The notes beneath the pieces were generated by a model that searched no databases, had not been told where the DNA came from, and saw nothing but the letters and a program-made list of their open reading frames with translations. A DNA stretch of 64,000 nucleotides from Rhizomicrobium sp. (GTDB lineage Bacteria > Pseudomonadota > Alphaproteobacteria > Micropepsales > Micropepsaceae), in the NCBI GenBank assembly GCA_037200385.1, contig JBBCGL010000001.1:1178001-1242000 (forward strand). Direction: 5' to 3'. The translations under genes were made by a program, and so were the position numbers. The stretch's first letter is position 1. The number at the start of each line of letters is the position of its first letter. This document shows positions 1 through 9,457 of the stretch, piece by piece.

Positions 1-1820
<1,820 letters not shown>

Positions 1821-2095
1821 GGCCATCGCGCGCGAATGCGCGGTATCGCGTTGGCCGCCGCGGAAGGGAACCGACCGTATCGCCTGCAGTCTTATTATTA
1901 ACGCGCCGGCTTAAGTGTTTGCAGAGGAAACTATGGCGTTGCCGCAGCGGACCGCCAATCCTCGACAGGGAACGGCTTTCTCGCTTTGATGAATGCCTTT
2001 GCGCAGCAACGTTACGTGTTTGAAATACATGCTCGACCTGTTAGACAATTGTTGCGCCGCACCACCGCGTATGTTTTCAAGCTGGACTCGGACTT
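1821..2095. other. Noncoding spacer, locally AT-rich, upstream of the ATP-grasp gene
   Basis: No convincing gene is visible here. Base composition drops in GC compared with the flanking genes. A weak promoter-like pair for the downstream gene is TTGAAA at 2020-2025 and TAGACA at 2042-2047 with 16 bases between them. I see no clear terminator for acs. A TTAA-N9-TTAA pair at 1898-1914 has the wrong spacing for a CtrA box. Confidence 0.4.
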
Positions 2096-3178
2096 ATGTC
2101 GTTTCGTGTTATTGTAACCGATGCAAATTACCGGCCGAGCATCGCCCTCGCGCAGTACGCCAAAAGAGCCATCCCGGACCTGCATCTGATCGGGCACTCG
2201 ACGGGACCATCCTATCCGGCGCGATGGTATTCCTGCTACGACGAGATCGTGTCGGACACGCCGCTCGCGCCTTTTCTGCAGAGCGCTCAATACGACATGG
2301 TGATCCCGGTCGGTGCCGACTCGGTGTTGGCGACATCGGCGGTCGCACCCGACAAGGCGGTGCTGCCGCCGCGCGACAAGATCGAAATCTGTTTCGACAA
2401 AGTCCGGACATTGGCGCTCGCGCGCGAGCAGAACGTTCCTTTTCCGGCAACCCGGCATTTCGAACGCGGCCAGCCACTCGATTTTTCGGGGATCGCGTTT
2501 CCCTGCGTCGTCAAGGCGGCGCGTGAAAACGCGCGCGGCAAGGTCGTCCGCTATTGCGACGACGAAGCCTCCCTGAAGGCGGAGGTCGCGAAGCAGTTGG
2601 AGACGATAGGCGGCAATGGCGGCCTGCTCGTGCAAGAGCGCATCGACGGCAGCGGCGCCGGGCTTTTCGCGCTGTGCGACCGCGGCAAACCGCTGCGTGT
2701 GTTCATGCATCAGCGCCTGCGCGAATATCCGCCGACCGGCGGCATCAGCGTGGCCGCCCGTGCCTTCTATTCGGAGCGCCTGAAGGAACTGGGCCTGCGG
2801 CTGCTCGCGGCGCTCGAATGGCATGGAGTGGCGATGGTCGAGTTCCGCCGCAGCCATGCGACGGGCGAATTCGTGCTGATGGAGATCAACGGCAAGTTCT
2901 GGGGCTCCCTCGAGCTTTCGCTCGCCGCCGGCGTGAACTTCGCCGCCGATCTCATCCGGTTCTACCGCGGGGAGACGCTCGAAGCCGATACGGGATTCGA
3001 CCGCGACTGCGAATTCTACTGGCCGCTGGACGGCGATATCCTCACACTGTGGAAGACGGGCGCGCTCGGGAAGATGCGCGACTACTGGCGTCCCAATGCG
3101 CATACCAATCTCGGCGGAAGCTTGATGGCGGACGCGCGCAAATCGCTCGCGCTGGTCTACAAGGCGATCACGACGTGA
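2096..3178 (+). CDS. ATP-grasp domain ligase of unknown substrate
   Basis: A 360-residue single-chain ATP-grasp protein, the fold that joins a carboxylate to an amine or other nucleophile through an acyl-phosphate. What shows this is the CPSase-like lysine segment around residues 140-160 (FPCVVKAA), a later LVQERIDGSGAG segment, and the metal-binding stretch LMEINGKFWGSLELS near residue 262 that matches the family's E-x-N signature. No biotin carboxylase or D-Ala-D-Ala ligase partner domains are present, so the substrate cannot be read off. Its last four bases overlap the GTG start of the PHP gene, which in turn overlaps a ceramidase-like hydrolase, so the three are probably made and used together. 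The start at 2096 gives a sensible beta-strand N-terminus (SFRVIVTDA) but has no strong ribosome site. Confidence 0.85.
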   Translation: MSFRVIVTDANYRPSIALAQYAKRAIPDLHLIGHSTGPSYPARWYSCYDEIVSDTPLAPFLQSAQYDMVIPVGADSVLATSAVAPDKAVLPPRDKIEICFDKVRTLALAREQNVPFPATRHFERGQPLDFSGIAFPCVVKAARENARGKVVRYCDDEASLKAEVAKQLETIGGNGGLLVQERIDGSGAGLFALCDRGKPLRVFMHQRLREYPPTGGISVAARAFYSERLKELGLRLLAALEWHGVAMVEFRRSHATGEFVLMEINGKFWGSLELSLAAGVNFAADLIRFYRGETLEADTGFDRDCEFYWPLDGDILTLWKTGALGKMRDYWRPNAHTNLGGSLMADARKSLALVYKAITT

Positions 3179-3891
3179 ACGACGGCTACCTTCGCGGGAT
3201 CATCCACTGCCATTCGCGGCATTCCCACGACTCGCTGGTCAACATATCCGCCTATCTGAATGCGGCACGCCGGCACGCGCTGGACTTCATCGTTTTGACG
3301 GACCACGACACGATCGAGGGCTCGCTGGAACTGGCCGACGCCGCCCGCCGCATCCTGCCCCGTCTCCAGGTACCCTTGGCGGCCGAATACAATACCAGTC
3401 ACGGCGACGTCATCGCCGTGTTCCTCAAGGAAGACATCGCCAGCCGCCAGATCGACGCGTTCTTCGCCGAAGCCCGCGCGAAAGACGCCCTGCTTCTATT
3501 GCCGCATCCCTATGTCGGGCACCAGGAAACCGAGGCGCTGGCGGCGCAGTGCGATCTCGTCGAGGTCGTCAATTGCCGCGCCTCGGCGCCGGCCAATCAA
3601 CGCGCCACGGCGCTCGCCGCCGCGTTGGGCAAGCGCAGCTATCCCGCGTCCGATGCGCATTTCGCGCACAGCCTGGGCAATGCCATCGTCGAAGTGCAGG
3701 ATTTGGGGTCGTTGCGCGCTTCGCTGTCCCATGGCCAAATGCGCTGGCGACAGCCGCGGCTGACCGGTCAGTTCGAATATGGTGCATCGCAGCTCATCAG
3801 CGCGGTCAAACTGAAAGACATGAACAGGCTGAAGATATTGGCAAAGCGGACCGTTCGCCGATTGTATGCCGGCCTAAATGGCAATGCGTGA
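3175..3891 (+). CDS. PHP-domain metal-dependent phosphoesterase
   Basis: A 238-residue PHP-family protein, probably a metal-dependent phosphoesterase or related hydrolase in the cytoplasm. The metal ligands are visible in order: HCHSRHSHDS near residue 11, LTDHDT near residue 43, an acidic AAEYNT near residue 69, LLPHPY near residue 106 and SDAHFAHS near residue 159. The GTG start at 3175 overlaps the previous stop (GTGA); the frame is open further upstream but only as antisense-like filler, and the PHP fold begins right after this GTG. The 3' end overlaps the next gene by 14 bases. The PHP family covers histidinol phosphatase, polymerase-associated and nucleotide phosphatases; this stand-alone short form does not match any one of these closely enough to assign a substrate. 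Confidence 0.85.
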   Translation: MNDGYLRGIIHCHSRHSHDSLVNISAYLNAARRHALDFIVLTDHDTIEGSLELADAARRILPRLQVPLAAEYNTSHGDVIAVFLKEDIASRQIDAFFAEARAKDALLLLPHPYVGHQETEALAAQCDLVEVVNCRASAPANQRATALAAALGKRSYPASDAHFAHSLGNAIVEVQDLGSLRASLSHGQMRWRQPRLTGQFEYGASQLISAVKLKDMNRLKILAKRTVRRLYAGLNGNA

Positions 3892-5134
3892 TGCCGGGAT
3901 GACTGCGCCGGGCGTCACCATCGCCGTCGGCAGCGTCGACATCACGCCTCAGAAACCCGTTGGCCTCGGTGGATATTCCGGGCGCACGGCGCTCTTCCAA
4001 AGCATCGCCGATCCGCTGGAGGCCAACGTCCTGGTCCTCGCCGGCCCCGCGACGCGGGTGGTGTTCGTCACCATCGACTCGCTTTTCCCGGGCCGGACTT
4101 TGCGTGAGCACCTGCTGACGACGCTCGGCCTGAAGGACGAAGAGCTCGTCCTCGTCGCATCGCACACCCATTTCGCGCCCCTGCTCGCCCCCGAATTGCC
4201 CGGTCTTGGTCAACCGGCCCCCGATCAGGCCGTGTTCGTGGCCGAGCGGATCGCCGCCCTCGTCCGCTCCTTGGAAGGCAAGGGGCGCGCCGCGCAATGC
4301 TTCCATTCCCAAGGCAAGGCCGATCATGCGATAAGCCGGCGCCTCAAATGGCTGCGTCTCACGCGCAAGGGTCTTTCCTACGGCGCCGGTCTCGGGCCGA
4401 ACCCCGGCGGCGAAAAGGACGAACGGATCGCGGCCTTGCGGTTCTGCGACGACGCCGGCCAAACCGTTGCGTTGCTGTGGAACTACGCCTGCCATCCCAC
4501 CGACTTTCCGGAACGGCTGCAGGTTTCAGCCGATTATCCCGGCGTGGTCCGCGCCCGGCTGCGCGAAGCATTCGGCGATGTGCCGGTATTGTTCCTGCAG
4601 GGCTTCGCAGGGGATGTGCGGCCTCCCTTCAGCGGGACGACCCCCAGCCTGGCCGGACTGCTTCACAGGGTCCTGCTCGGACCGCAATTCCGCAGGCCCG
4701 CGATGCCCGAATGGCGTGCCTGGGCCGATGGACTGGCGGCGCGCGTGGTCGCGGCCTTCCGGTCGCCGGCCGCGCCGCTCGTGCTGAGCGAACCGGTGGC
4801 AACCCGTCTGACGGTGGCGGAGGCGCTGCTCGGAGACGGCGGCGGCGGCGACAAGCCGCTCGTGTGGCACAAGGTGGAATGCGGCGGTTTCCGCCTGCTC
4901 GCCGTCAACGCGGAGCCCGTCACCGCCTATCGCCGTCTGCTCGAACCCCATTTCACCGACAAGCTGCTGCTGACCGCAGGCTATATCGACCAGACGCACT
5001 GCTACCTGCCTGTCGACAGCATGCTGGACGAAGGCGGCTATGAGGTGGAAGGCTTTCGCCCGCTGTTCGGCTATCGCACGCGCTTTCGCAAGGGCATGCA
5101 GGCTGCCGCGATCGCGCCGCTGCTCCGCAGCTGA
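3878..5134 (+). CDS. Neutral/alkaline ceramidase-like hydrolase
   Basis: A 418-residue protein resembling the N-terminal catalytic domain of neutral/alkaline non-lysosomal ceramidases. Signs are the early GSVDITP segment, LVASHTHFAPLL near residue 95 (the family's ASHTHSGP zinc site), NYACHPTDFP near residue 204 and FAGDVRPP near residue 245. The C-terminal immunoglobulin-like domain and the signal peptide of secreted ceramidases are both absent, so it is likely cytoplasmic and its amide or ester substrate may not be a ceramide. ATG at 3878 overlaps the PHP gene; internal ATGs at 3884 and 3899 are alternative starts. Being last in the coupled trio suggests it acts on the same metabolite as the ATP-grasp and PHP enzymes. 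Confidence 0.82.
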   Translation: MAMRDAGMTAPGVTIAVGSVDITPQKPVGLGGYSGRTALFQSIADPLEANVLVLAGPATRVVFVTIDSLFPGRTLREHLLTTLGLKDEELVLVASHTHFAPLLAPELPGLGQPAPDQAVFVAERIAALVRSLEGKGRAAQCFHSQGKADHAISRRLKWLRLTRKGLSYGAGLGPNPGGEKDERIAALRFCDDAGQTVALLWNYACHPTDFPERLQVSADYPGVVRARLREAFGDVPVLFLQGFAGDVRPPFSGTTPSLAGLLHRVLLGPQFRRPAMPEWRAWADGLAARVVAAFRSPAAPLVLSEPVATRLTVAEALLGDGGGGDKPLVWHKVECGGFRLLAVNAEPVTAYRRLLEPHFTDKLLLTAGYIDQTHCYLPVDSMLDEGGYEVEGFRPLFGYRTRFRKGMQAAAIAPLLRS

Positions 5135-5142
5135 TCGATCGT

Positions 5143-5445
5143 TCAGCGCGCTGCCGCGTTTTCCGCGTAGTCGTTCATCGCCGCGGCCATGTCGATATCG
5201 TTCTGCGTGACGCCTCCGGCATCGTGCGTCGAAAGCAAGACGTCCAGCTTGTTGTAGACGTTCGACCATTCGGGATGGTGGTCCATCTTCTCGGCCAGCA
5301 GCGCGACGCGCGTCATGAAGGCGAAAGCCGCGTTGAAATCCTTGAACAGGAAGCGGCGCACGATGGCGTCGCGGTCGCCGGCCGGCGTCCAGCCGCCGAG
5401 CGTCTTCAGCGCGGCGTCGCGCGCGGCAGCGTCGAGTTTTTTCAT
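5143..5445 (-). CDS. phhB: 4a-hydroxytetrahydrobiopterin dehydratase (pterin carbinolamine dehydratase)
   Basis: A 100-residue protein of the PCD/DCoH family, which dehydrates 4a-hydroxytetrahydropterin made by aromatic amino-acid hydroxylases. The active-site signature is intact: [11 protein letters not shown] around residue 55, then [17 protein letters not shown] around residue 71, with the paired histidines and the THxxGG element. Length is typical. It converges on the ceramidase-like gene with only eight bases between the stop codons, and its start lies 38 bases from a divergent metallopeptidase gene. No phenylalanine hydroxylase gene is in the window, so its partner cannot be shown; some alphaproteobacterial homologues act in molybdopterin-related chemistry instead. 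Confidence 0.92.
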   Translation of the reverse strand: MKKLDAAARDAALKTLGGWTPAGDRDAIVRRFLFKDFNAAFAFMTRVALLAEKMDHHPEWSNVYNKLDVLLSTHDAGGVTQNDIDMAAAMNDYAENAAAR

Positions 5446-5483
5446 GCGAAAAGCCTCTGGGATTCGGGGTAATCTAGCGAACC

Positions 5484-5882
5484 ATGGATTGGAACGATAT
5501 CGAATCCCCGCCGCTCGACGTGTTCGAAGCCCTTGCGCGTTCGGCCTTCGAGGGCCTGCCAGCCGAATTCCGGGCCCTGACGGGGACGGTGGTTTTCCGT
5601 ATCGAGGACTTTCCAGGCGAGGACGTCGTGCGCGACATGGCCCTGGAAAGCGAATTCGATATCCTCGGATTGTTCCAGGGACCGACGCTGGCCGACCACG
5701 AAGCGGGACGCGTCCACGGCATGCAGACGATGATCTTCCTCTATCGCCGGCCGATCCTCGACTATTGGGCGGAGCACCGCGAACCGCTTGGCGCGATCGT
5801 CCGGCACGTCCTGATCCATGAGATCGGCCATCATTTCGGATTGTCGGATGACGATATGGAGGCCATCGAGGCGGAAGACTGA
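5484..5882 (+). CDS. Zincin-like metallopeptidase family protein (DUF1025 type)
   Basis: A 132-residue cytoplasmic protein with the zinc-protease motif [14 protein letters not shown] near residue 113, an HExxH with a third likely ligand just downstream. Size and layout match the small 'metallopeptidase family' proteins formerly called DUF1025, whose substrates are unknown. There is no signal peptide or membrane segment. The start at ATG 5484 lies in the short gap shared with the divergent pterin dehydratase gene. The C-terminus is acidic (EAIEAED). It converges with thpR, with 35 bases between the stop codons. Confidence 0.88.
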   Translation: MDWNDIESPPLDVFEALARSAFEGLPAEFRALTGTVVFRIEDFPGEDVVRDMALESEFDILGLFQGPTLADHEAGRVHGMQTMIFLYRRPILDYWAEHREPLGAIVRHVLIHEIGHHFGLSDDDMEAIEAED

Positions 5883-5917
5883 GGTTCCGAAAGCCGGCGG
5901 CCGAGGCGCCCCCGGGG

Positions 5918-6454
5918 CTAGCCGCGCAGGCGATAGGCGTGTTCGGCGCGGTAGATGCTGCCGTCGCTGGTCAGCACGCTCGAATAGAGGATGAAGCCCT
6001 CGACCGCGAAGTCCGGCGAAGAGTAGAGCGCGTGGTCGGTGAGATAGTCCATCACCCGGCCGACACTGCCGCCGCGCAAGCGGGCGAGCGTGACATGCGG
6101 CGTGTATTTCTGACGATCTGCCGCAAGGCCTACGCGCTGCAGGGCGGTTTCCACCTTGCGCTGCAGATGCGTCAGCGGCTCGCTCGGACGTACGCCGGCC
6201 CATAGCGCCTGCGGCCGCTTGCCGCCGAACGCGCCCACGCCATGCAGCGCCAATGTGAAGGCGGAAGCGTCGATGGCCGACAATGCGTCGTGCGCCATGG
6301 CCGCCTCCCGGCCATCGACCTCGCCGATGAAGCGGAGCGTCAGGTGCAATTGTTCCCGGCTCTGCCAATGCGCGCCCGGTACGCCGCCCTGCAGCGAGGC
6401 GAGCGACGGTGCGACATCGTCGGGAATGGCGAGAGCAGCGAACAGGCGCGGCAT
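5918..6454 (-). CDS. thpR: RNA 2',3'-cyclic phosphodiesterase (LigT/ThpR)
   Basis: A 178-residue 2H phosphoesterase. The two catalytic HxTx motifs are present as HLTL at residues 37-40 and HVTL at residues 120-123. The family hydrolyses 2',3'-cyclic phosphate ends of RNA and was first named as a 2'-5' RNA ligase. The gene is last of a three-gene minus-strand series, starting three bases after the murJ stop, so it is probably cotranscribed with murJ and the SGNH hydrolase; no functional link with them is obvious. Confidence 0.93.
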   Translation of the reverse strand: MPRLFAALAIPDDVAPSLASLQGGVPGAHWQSREQLHLTLRFIGEVDGREAAMAHDALSAIDASAFTLALHGVGAFGGKRPQALWAGVRPSEPLTHLQRKVETALQRVGLAADRQKYTPHVTLARLRGGSVGRVMDYLTDHALYSSPDFAVEGFILYSSVLTSDGSIYRAEHAYRLRG

Positions 6455-6457
6455 CGC

Positions 6458-7993
6458 TCAGCCCCCCGCCCGCGCCAGGCGCCCAAGCGGCAAGGCACGG
6501 CGACAGAGCAAGACGATGACGCCATAGACGGCCACACCCAACGCGCCGCCGGCGCCGAGGCCGGCCAGACCTTTCAGTGCGTGCGCGACATGGAGATGCG
6601 CGGCGATCTCCACGCCCGCATAGGCGCCGAGACCGCCGCCGGCGCCGGCCAGCAGCACCGGAAGCATGGCGCGGCGGAAATTGCCGTCGATCACGAGCAG
6701 CCCTCGGCGACGCCCGAGCCAGACCAGCTGGCCGACATTCAACCAAGCCGCCAGCGACGTGCCCAGCGCGACGCCGGCGATGCCCAGATGCAGGCCAAGC
6801 ACGAGCACCAGCTTGATCGCGATATTCGCCGCGATCGCTATGACGGTCGCACGAGCGGGCGTTGCGGTGTCGTGCCTCGCATAGAATGTCGACGCGACGA
6901 TGCGCACCAATGCGAAAGCCGGGAGGCCCACGCCGTAGGCCGCGAGAGCAACCGCCGATTGCGCCGCCGCCTGCGCGCTGAAGGCGCCATGAGCGAAGAT
7001 ACCCATGACGGTACCCGGTATCGCAACGAACACCGCCGCAAAGGGCAGCGTCAGCAACAGCGACAGCGCCGCGGCATTGTTTTGCGCCGCGTCGGAGCCG
7101 GGTCGATCGTTCTTCGCCAGACGCGACGACATTTCCGGCAGCAGCACGGTACCGAGCGCGATGCCCAGCACGCCAAGCGGCAACTGGTTGACGCGATCGG
7201 CAAAGTATAGCGCCGTACGGCTGCCGACCGGCAGCAGGCTGGCGATCACCGTGTCGATGAAGGGCGCGATCATCACGCTGGCCGAACCGATGGTGACGGC
7301 GCCCAGCGCCTTGAAGAATTCCTTGATCTCCGGAGTCCAGCGCGGCCAGGAAATCCGCAGCGTCAGCCCGTCCCGCGCGGCGGCCCACAACATGAAGAAG
7401 AGCTGCAGAACGCCGCCCAGCAACACGCCCCAGGCGGCGGCATAAGCCGCGTTGGGAAACCAGTGCGAGGCGAGCAAGGTCGCGATCATTGCGAGGTTCT
7501 GGAAATTCGACCACGCCGCCGCGGCCCAGAATTTCTCGACCGCGTTCAGCATCGCGGAGAGCTGGATCGCGACCACGGTGAGAATGAGATAGGGGAAAGT
7601 GATCCGCGCGAGATCGACGGTGAGCGCGAGCTGCTTGGGATTGTCGGCGAAGCCGGGCGCCAGCAGATGGACGAGGAGCGGCATGAAGGCGAGCGCAGCG
7701 ATCAGCAGCACAAGCTGGGCCGACATCTGCCAGGAGAACACCCGGTCGGCGAACACCGCCGCGGCGCGCGCCTCGCCCCTGGCGTGCAGCGCCGCATAGC
7801 GCGGCAGGAAGGCAGGATTGATCGTCCCTTCGCCGAAGATCTGACGGAAGTAATTCGGAAAGAGGAAAGCGACGATGAACGCGTCGGAATACCAGGTCTT
7901 TCCCAGCGTCCAGGCCATCAGCAAATCGCGGGCGAAGCCGGTGATGCGCGACAGCAGCGTGAACCCACCAACGGAGAGAAGACGCTTGAACAT
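6458..7993 (-). CDS. murJ: Lipid II flippase MurJ (MviN)
   Basis: A 511-residue polytopic inner-membrane protein of the MOP superfamily that moves the peptidoglycan precursor lipid II to the periplasm. The N-terminus (LLSVGGFTLLSRITGFARD) is the highly conserved MurJ opening, and hydrophobic segments recur along the whole length, as expected for 14 helices. Length is typical. It sits between an SGNH hydrolase gene (three bases upstream) and thpR (three bases downstream), which looks like one transcript. It is probably essential. Confidence 0.96.
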   Translation of the reverse strand: MFKRLLSVGGFTLLSRITGFARDLLMAWTLGKTWYSDAFIVAFLFPNYFRQIFGEGTINPAFLPRYAALHARGEARAAAVFADRVFSWQMSAQLVLLIAALAFMPLLVHLLAPGFADNPKQLALTVDLARITFPYLILTVVAIQLSAMLNAVEKFWAAAAWSNFQNLAMIATLLASHWFPNAAYAAAWGVLLGGVLQLFFMLWAAARDGLTLRISWPRWTPEIKEFFKALGAVTIGSASVMIAPFIDTVIASLLPVGSRTALYFADRVNQLPLGVLGIALGTVLLPEMSSRLAKNDRPGSDAAQNNAAALSLLLTLPFAAVFVAIPGTVMGIFAHGAFSAQAAAQSAVALAAYGVGLPAFALVRIVASTFYARHDTATPARATVIAIAANIAIKLVLVLGLHLGIAGVALGTSLAAWLNVGQLVWLGRRRGLLVIDGNFRRAMLPVLLAGAGGGLGAYAGVEIAAHLHVAHALKGLAGLGAGGALGVAVYGVIVLLCRRALPLGRLARAGG

Positions 7994-7996
7994 CGC

Positions 7997-8695
7997 TCAG
8001 CGCTTGGGCGGGCGGGCTTGCGCCACCAGCCGCTTCACATAGGGCAAGATGCGCTCGACCACGATCCTCACGCCGGCAGGGTTGGGATGGATGCCGTCCG
8101 CCTGGTTGAGCTTTGGATTCATCGCCACCCCATCGAGAATGAAAGGATAGAACAGCACGTCGAACCGCTTCGCCAGCCGCGGATAGATCGGATCGAATTG
8201 CGCGGCGTATTCGGGGCCGAAATTGCGCGGCGCCAACATGCCGGTGAGCAGCACGGGCACGTGCGCCGCCTTCAACTTCGTCAACACCGCGGCGATGTTG
8301 CTTTCCGTCTGCGCCGGCGACTGGCCGCGCAGTGCGTCGTTGGAGCCGAGCTCCAAGATCGCGGCATCCGGACGGTCGGCCAGCGACCAGTCGAGCCGCG
8401 CCAGGCCGCCGGCCGAGGTGTCGCCCGAGACGCCCGCATTGATCACCTTGGCGTCGATGCCTGACGCCCTCAGCCGCGCCTCCAGCACGACCGTGAAATC
8501 GAACCCCGGCGGCACGCCATAGCCCTGGGTCAGGCTGGTGCCGAGCGCGAGGATCTTGACCGGCGCGGCGTGGGCGGCGGACGCCATGGCGAGCGCGCAA
8601 AGCAGCAGCACGGCACTGCAAGCTGCCCACGCCATCGCGGGGACGCGCGAACTTATTTCCGCCACCCCACTACGGAAAGATGAAAACCATCCCAT
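7997..8695 (-). CDS. tesA: Exported SGNH-hydrolase (arylesterase / TesA-like)
   Basis: A GDSL/SGNH esterase of the TesA (thioesterase I/arylesterase) type, acting in the periplasm. The catalytic blocks are visible: LALGTSLTQGYG with the nucleophilic serine, NAGVSGDT, LGSNDALRG and the C-terminal DGIHPN with the Asp-His pair. A signal peptide precedes them, ending near ASAAHA. Start choice is uncertain: the ATG at 8695 is used here; one at 8635 directly precedes the hydrophobic core, and one at 8743 would overlap the divergent ybbA gene. As in E. coli, the gene is divergent from ybbA-ybbP, which supports a joint role in handling acyl or lipid material at the inner membrane. Confidence 0.88.
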   Translation of the reverse strand: MGWFSSFRSGVAEISSRVPAMAWAACSAVLLLCALAMASAAHAAPVKILALGTSLTQGYGVPPGFDFTVVLEARLRASGIDAKVINAGVSGDTSAGGLARLDWSLADRPDAAILELGSNDALRGQSPAQTESNIAAVLTKLKAAHVPVLLTGMLAPRNFGPEYAAQFDPIYPRLAKRFDVLFYPFILDGVAMNPKLNQADGIHPNPAGVRIVVERILPYVKRLVAQARPPKR

Positions 8696-8727
8696 ATCGG
8701 CTGTAAGGTCGCGCCCGCGAGTCATCG

Positions 8728-9447
8728 ATGCACAATCCCCCACCCGCCATCAATTTGGAAGACGTGACGCTGACGCTGGCCAGCGTCGCCGGACCGGTCA
8801 ACATCCTGAACGGCGTATCGCTCGCGGTTCCATCGGGTGAAACGGTCGCCCTGCTGGGGCCTTCGGGCTCGGGCAAGTCGTCGCTCCTGATGGTGGCGGC
8901 AGGCCTGGAGACCGCGACCTCCGGCCGCGTAACGGTCGCCGGCACCGACATCACCCGGATGGGCGAGGACGGACTGGCGCGCTTCCGCCGCGGCCGCATC
9001 GGGATCGTCTTCCAGTCGTTTCACCTCATCCCGACCATGACGGCGCTCGAGAACGTCGCGGTGCCGCTGGAGCTGGCCGGGATCGCCGACGCCTTCGACC
9101 GGGCGAAAAGCGAGCTCGACACAGTCGGATTGGGAGCGCGGCTCGAGCATTATCCGGGACAGCTGTCCGGTGGCGAACAGCAGCGTGTGGCGCTGGCGCG
9201 CGCCATCGCGCCCCGTCCCACCGTGCTGTTCGCCGACGAGCCGACCGGCAATCTCGACGGCGCCACCGGCAAGGAAATCTCCGACCTGCTCTTCGCGCTG
9301 CATGCCCGGACCGCGACCACGCTGTTTCTCGTCACCCATGAAGAAACGCTGGCCCGGCGATGTCATCGTATCGTGCGGCTCAAGGATGGCCGCATCGTGG
9401 CCGATGAACCCATAGTGCGTTCTCCCGTCCCGGCAGGCGCGGCATGA
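8728..9447 (+). CDS. ybbA: ABC transporter ATP-binding protein, YbbA type
   Basis: A 239-residue ABC ATPase of the LolD/MacB/YbbA class. Walker A is GPSGSGKSS near residue 47, the signature LSGGEQQRVALARA near residue 147, and Walker B FADEPTGNLD near residue 170. It is followed after 10 bases by its large FtsX-type permease. The E. coli counterpart YbbA works with YbbP and lies beside tesA, an arrangement kept here with tesA divergent. It probably uses ATP to power extraction of a hydrophobic compound rather than classic import. Confidence 0.92.
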   Translation: MHNPPPAINLEDVTLTLASVAGPVNILNGVSLAVPSGETVALLGPSGSGKSSLLMVAAGLETATSGRVTVAGTDITRMGEDGLARFRRGRIGIVFQSFHLIPTMTALENVAVPLELAGIADAFDRAKSELDTVGLGARLEHYPGQLSGGEQQRVALARAIAPRPTVLFADEPTGNLDGATGKEISDLLFALHARTATTLFLVTHEETLARRCHRIVRLKDGRIVADEPIVRSPVPAGAA

Positions 9448-9457
9448 GGGTCGCCGC

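Noticed and set aside
1898-1914. A CtrA box (TTAA-N-TTAA) after acs
   Set aside because: The spacer is nine bases instead of seven.
5442-8630. A 1062-residue minus-strand open frame across the zincin, thpR and murJ region
   Set aside because: It shares the strand with murJ but in another frame, and is composed of arginine- and alanine-rich nonsense; murJ, thpR and the esterase explain the DNA.
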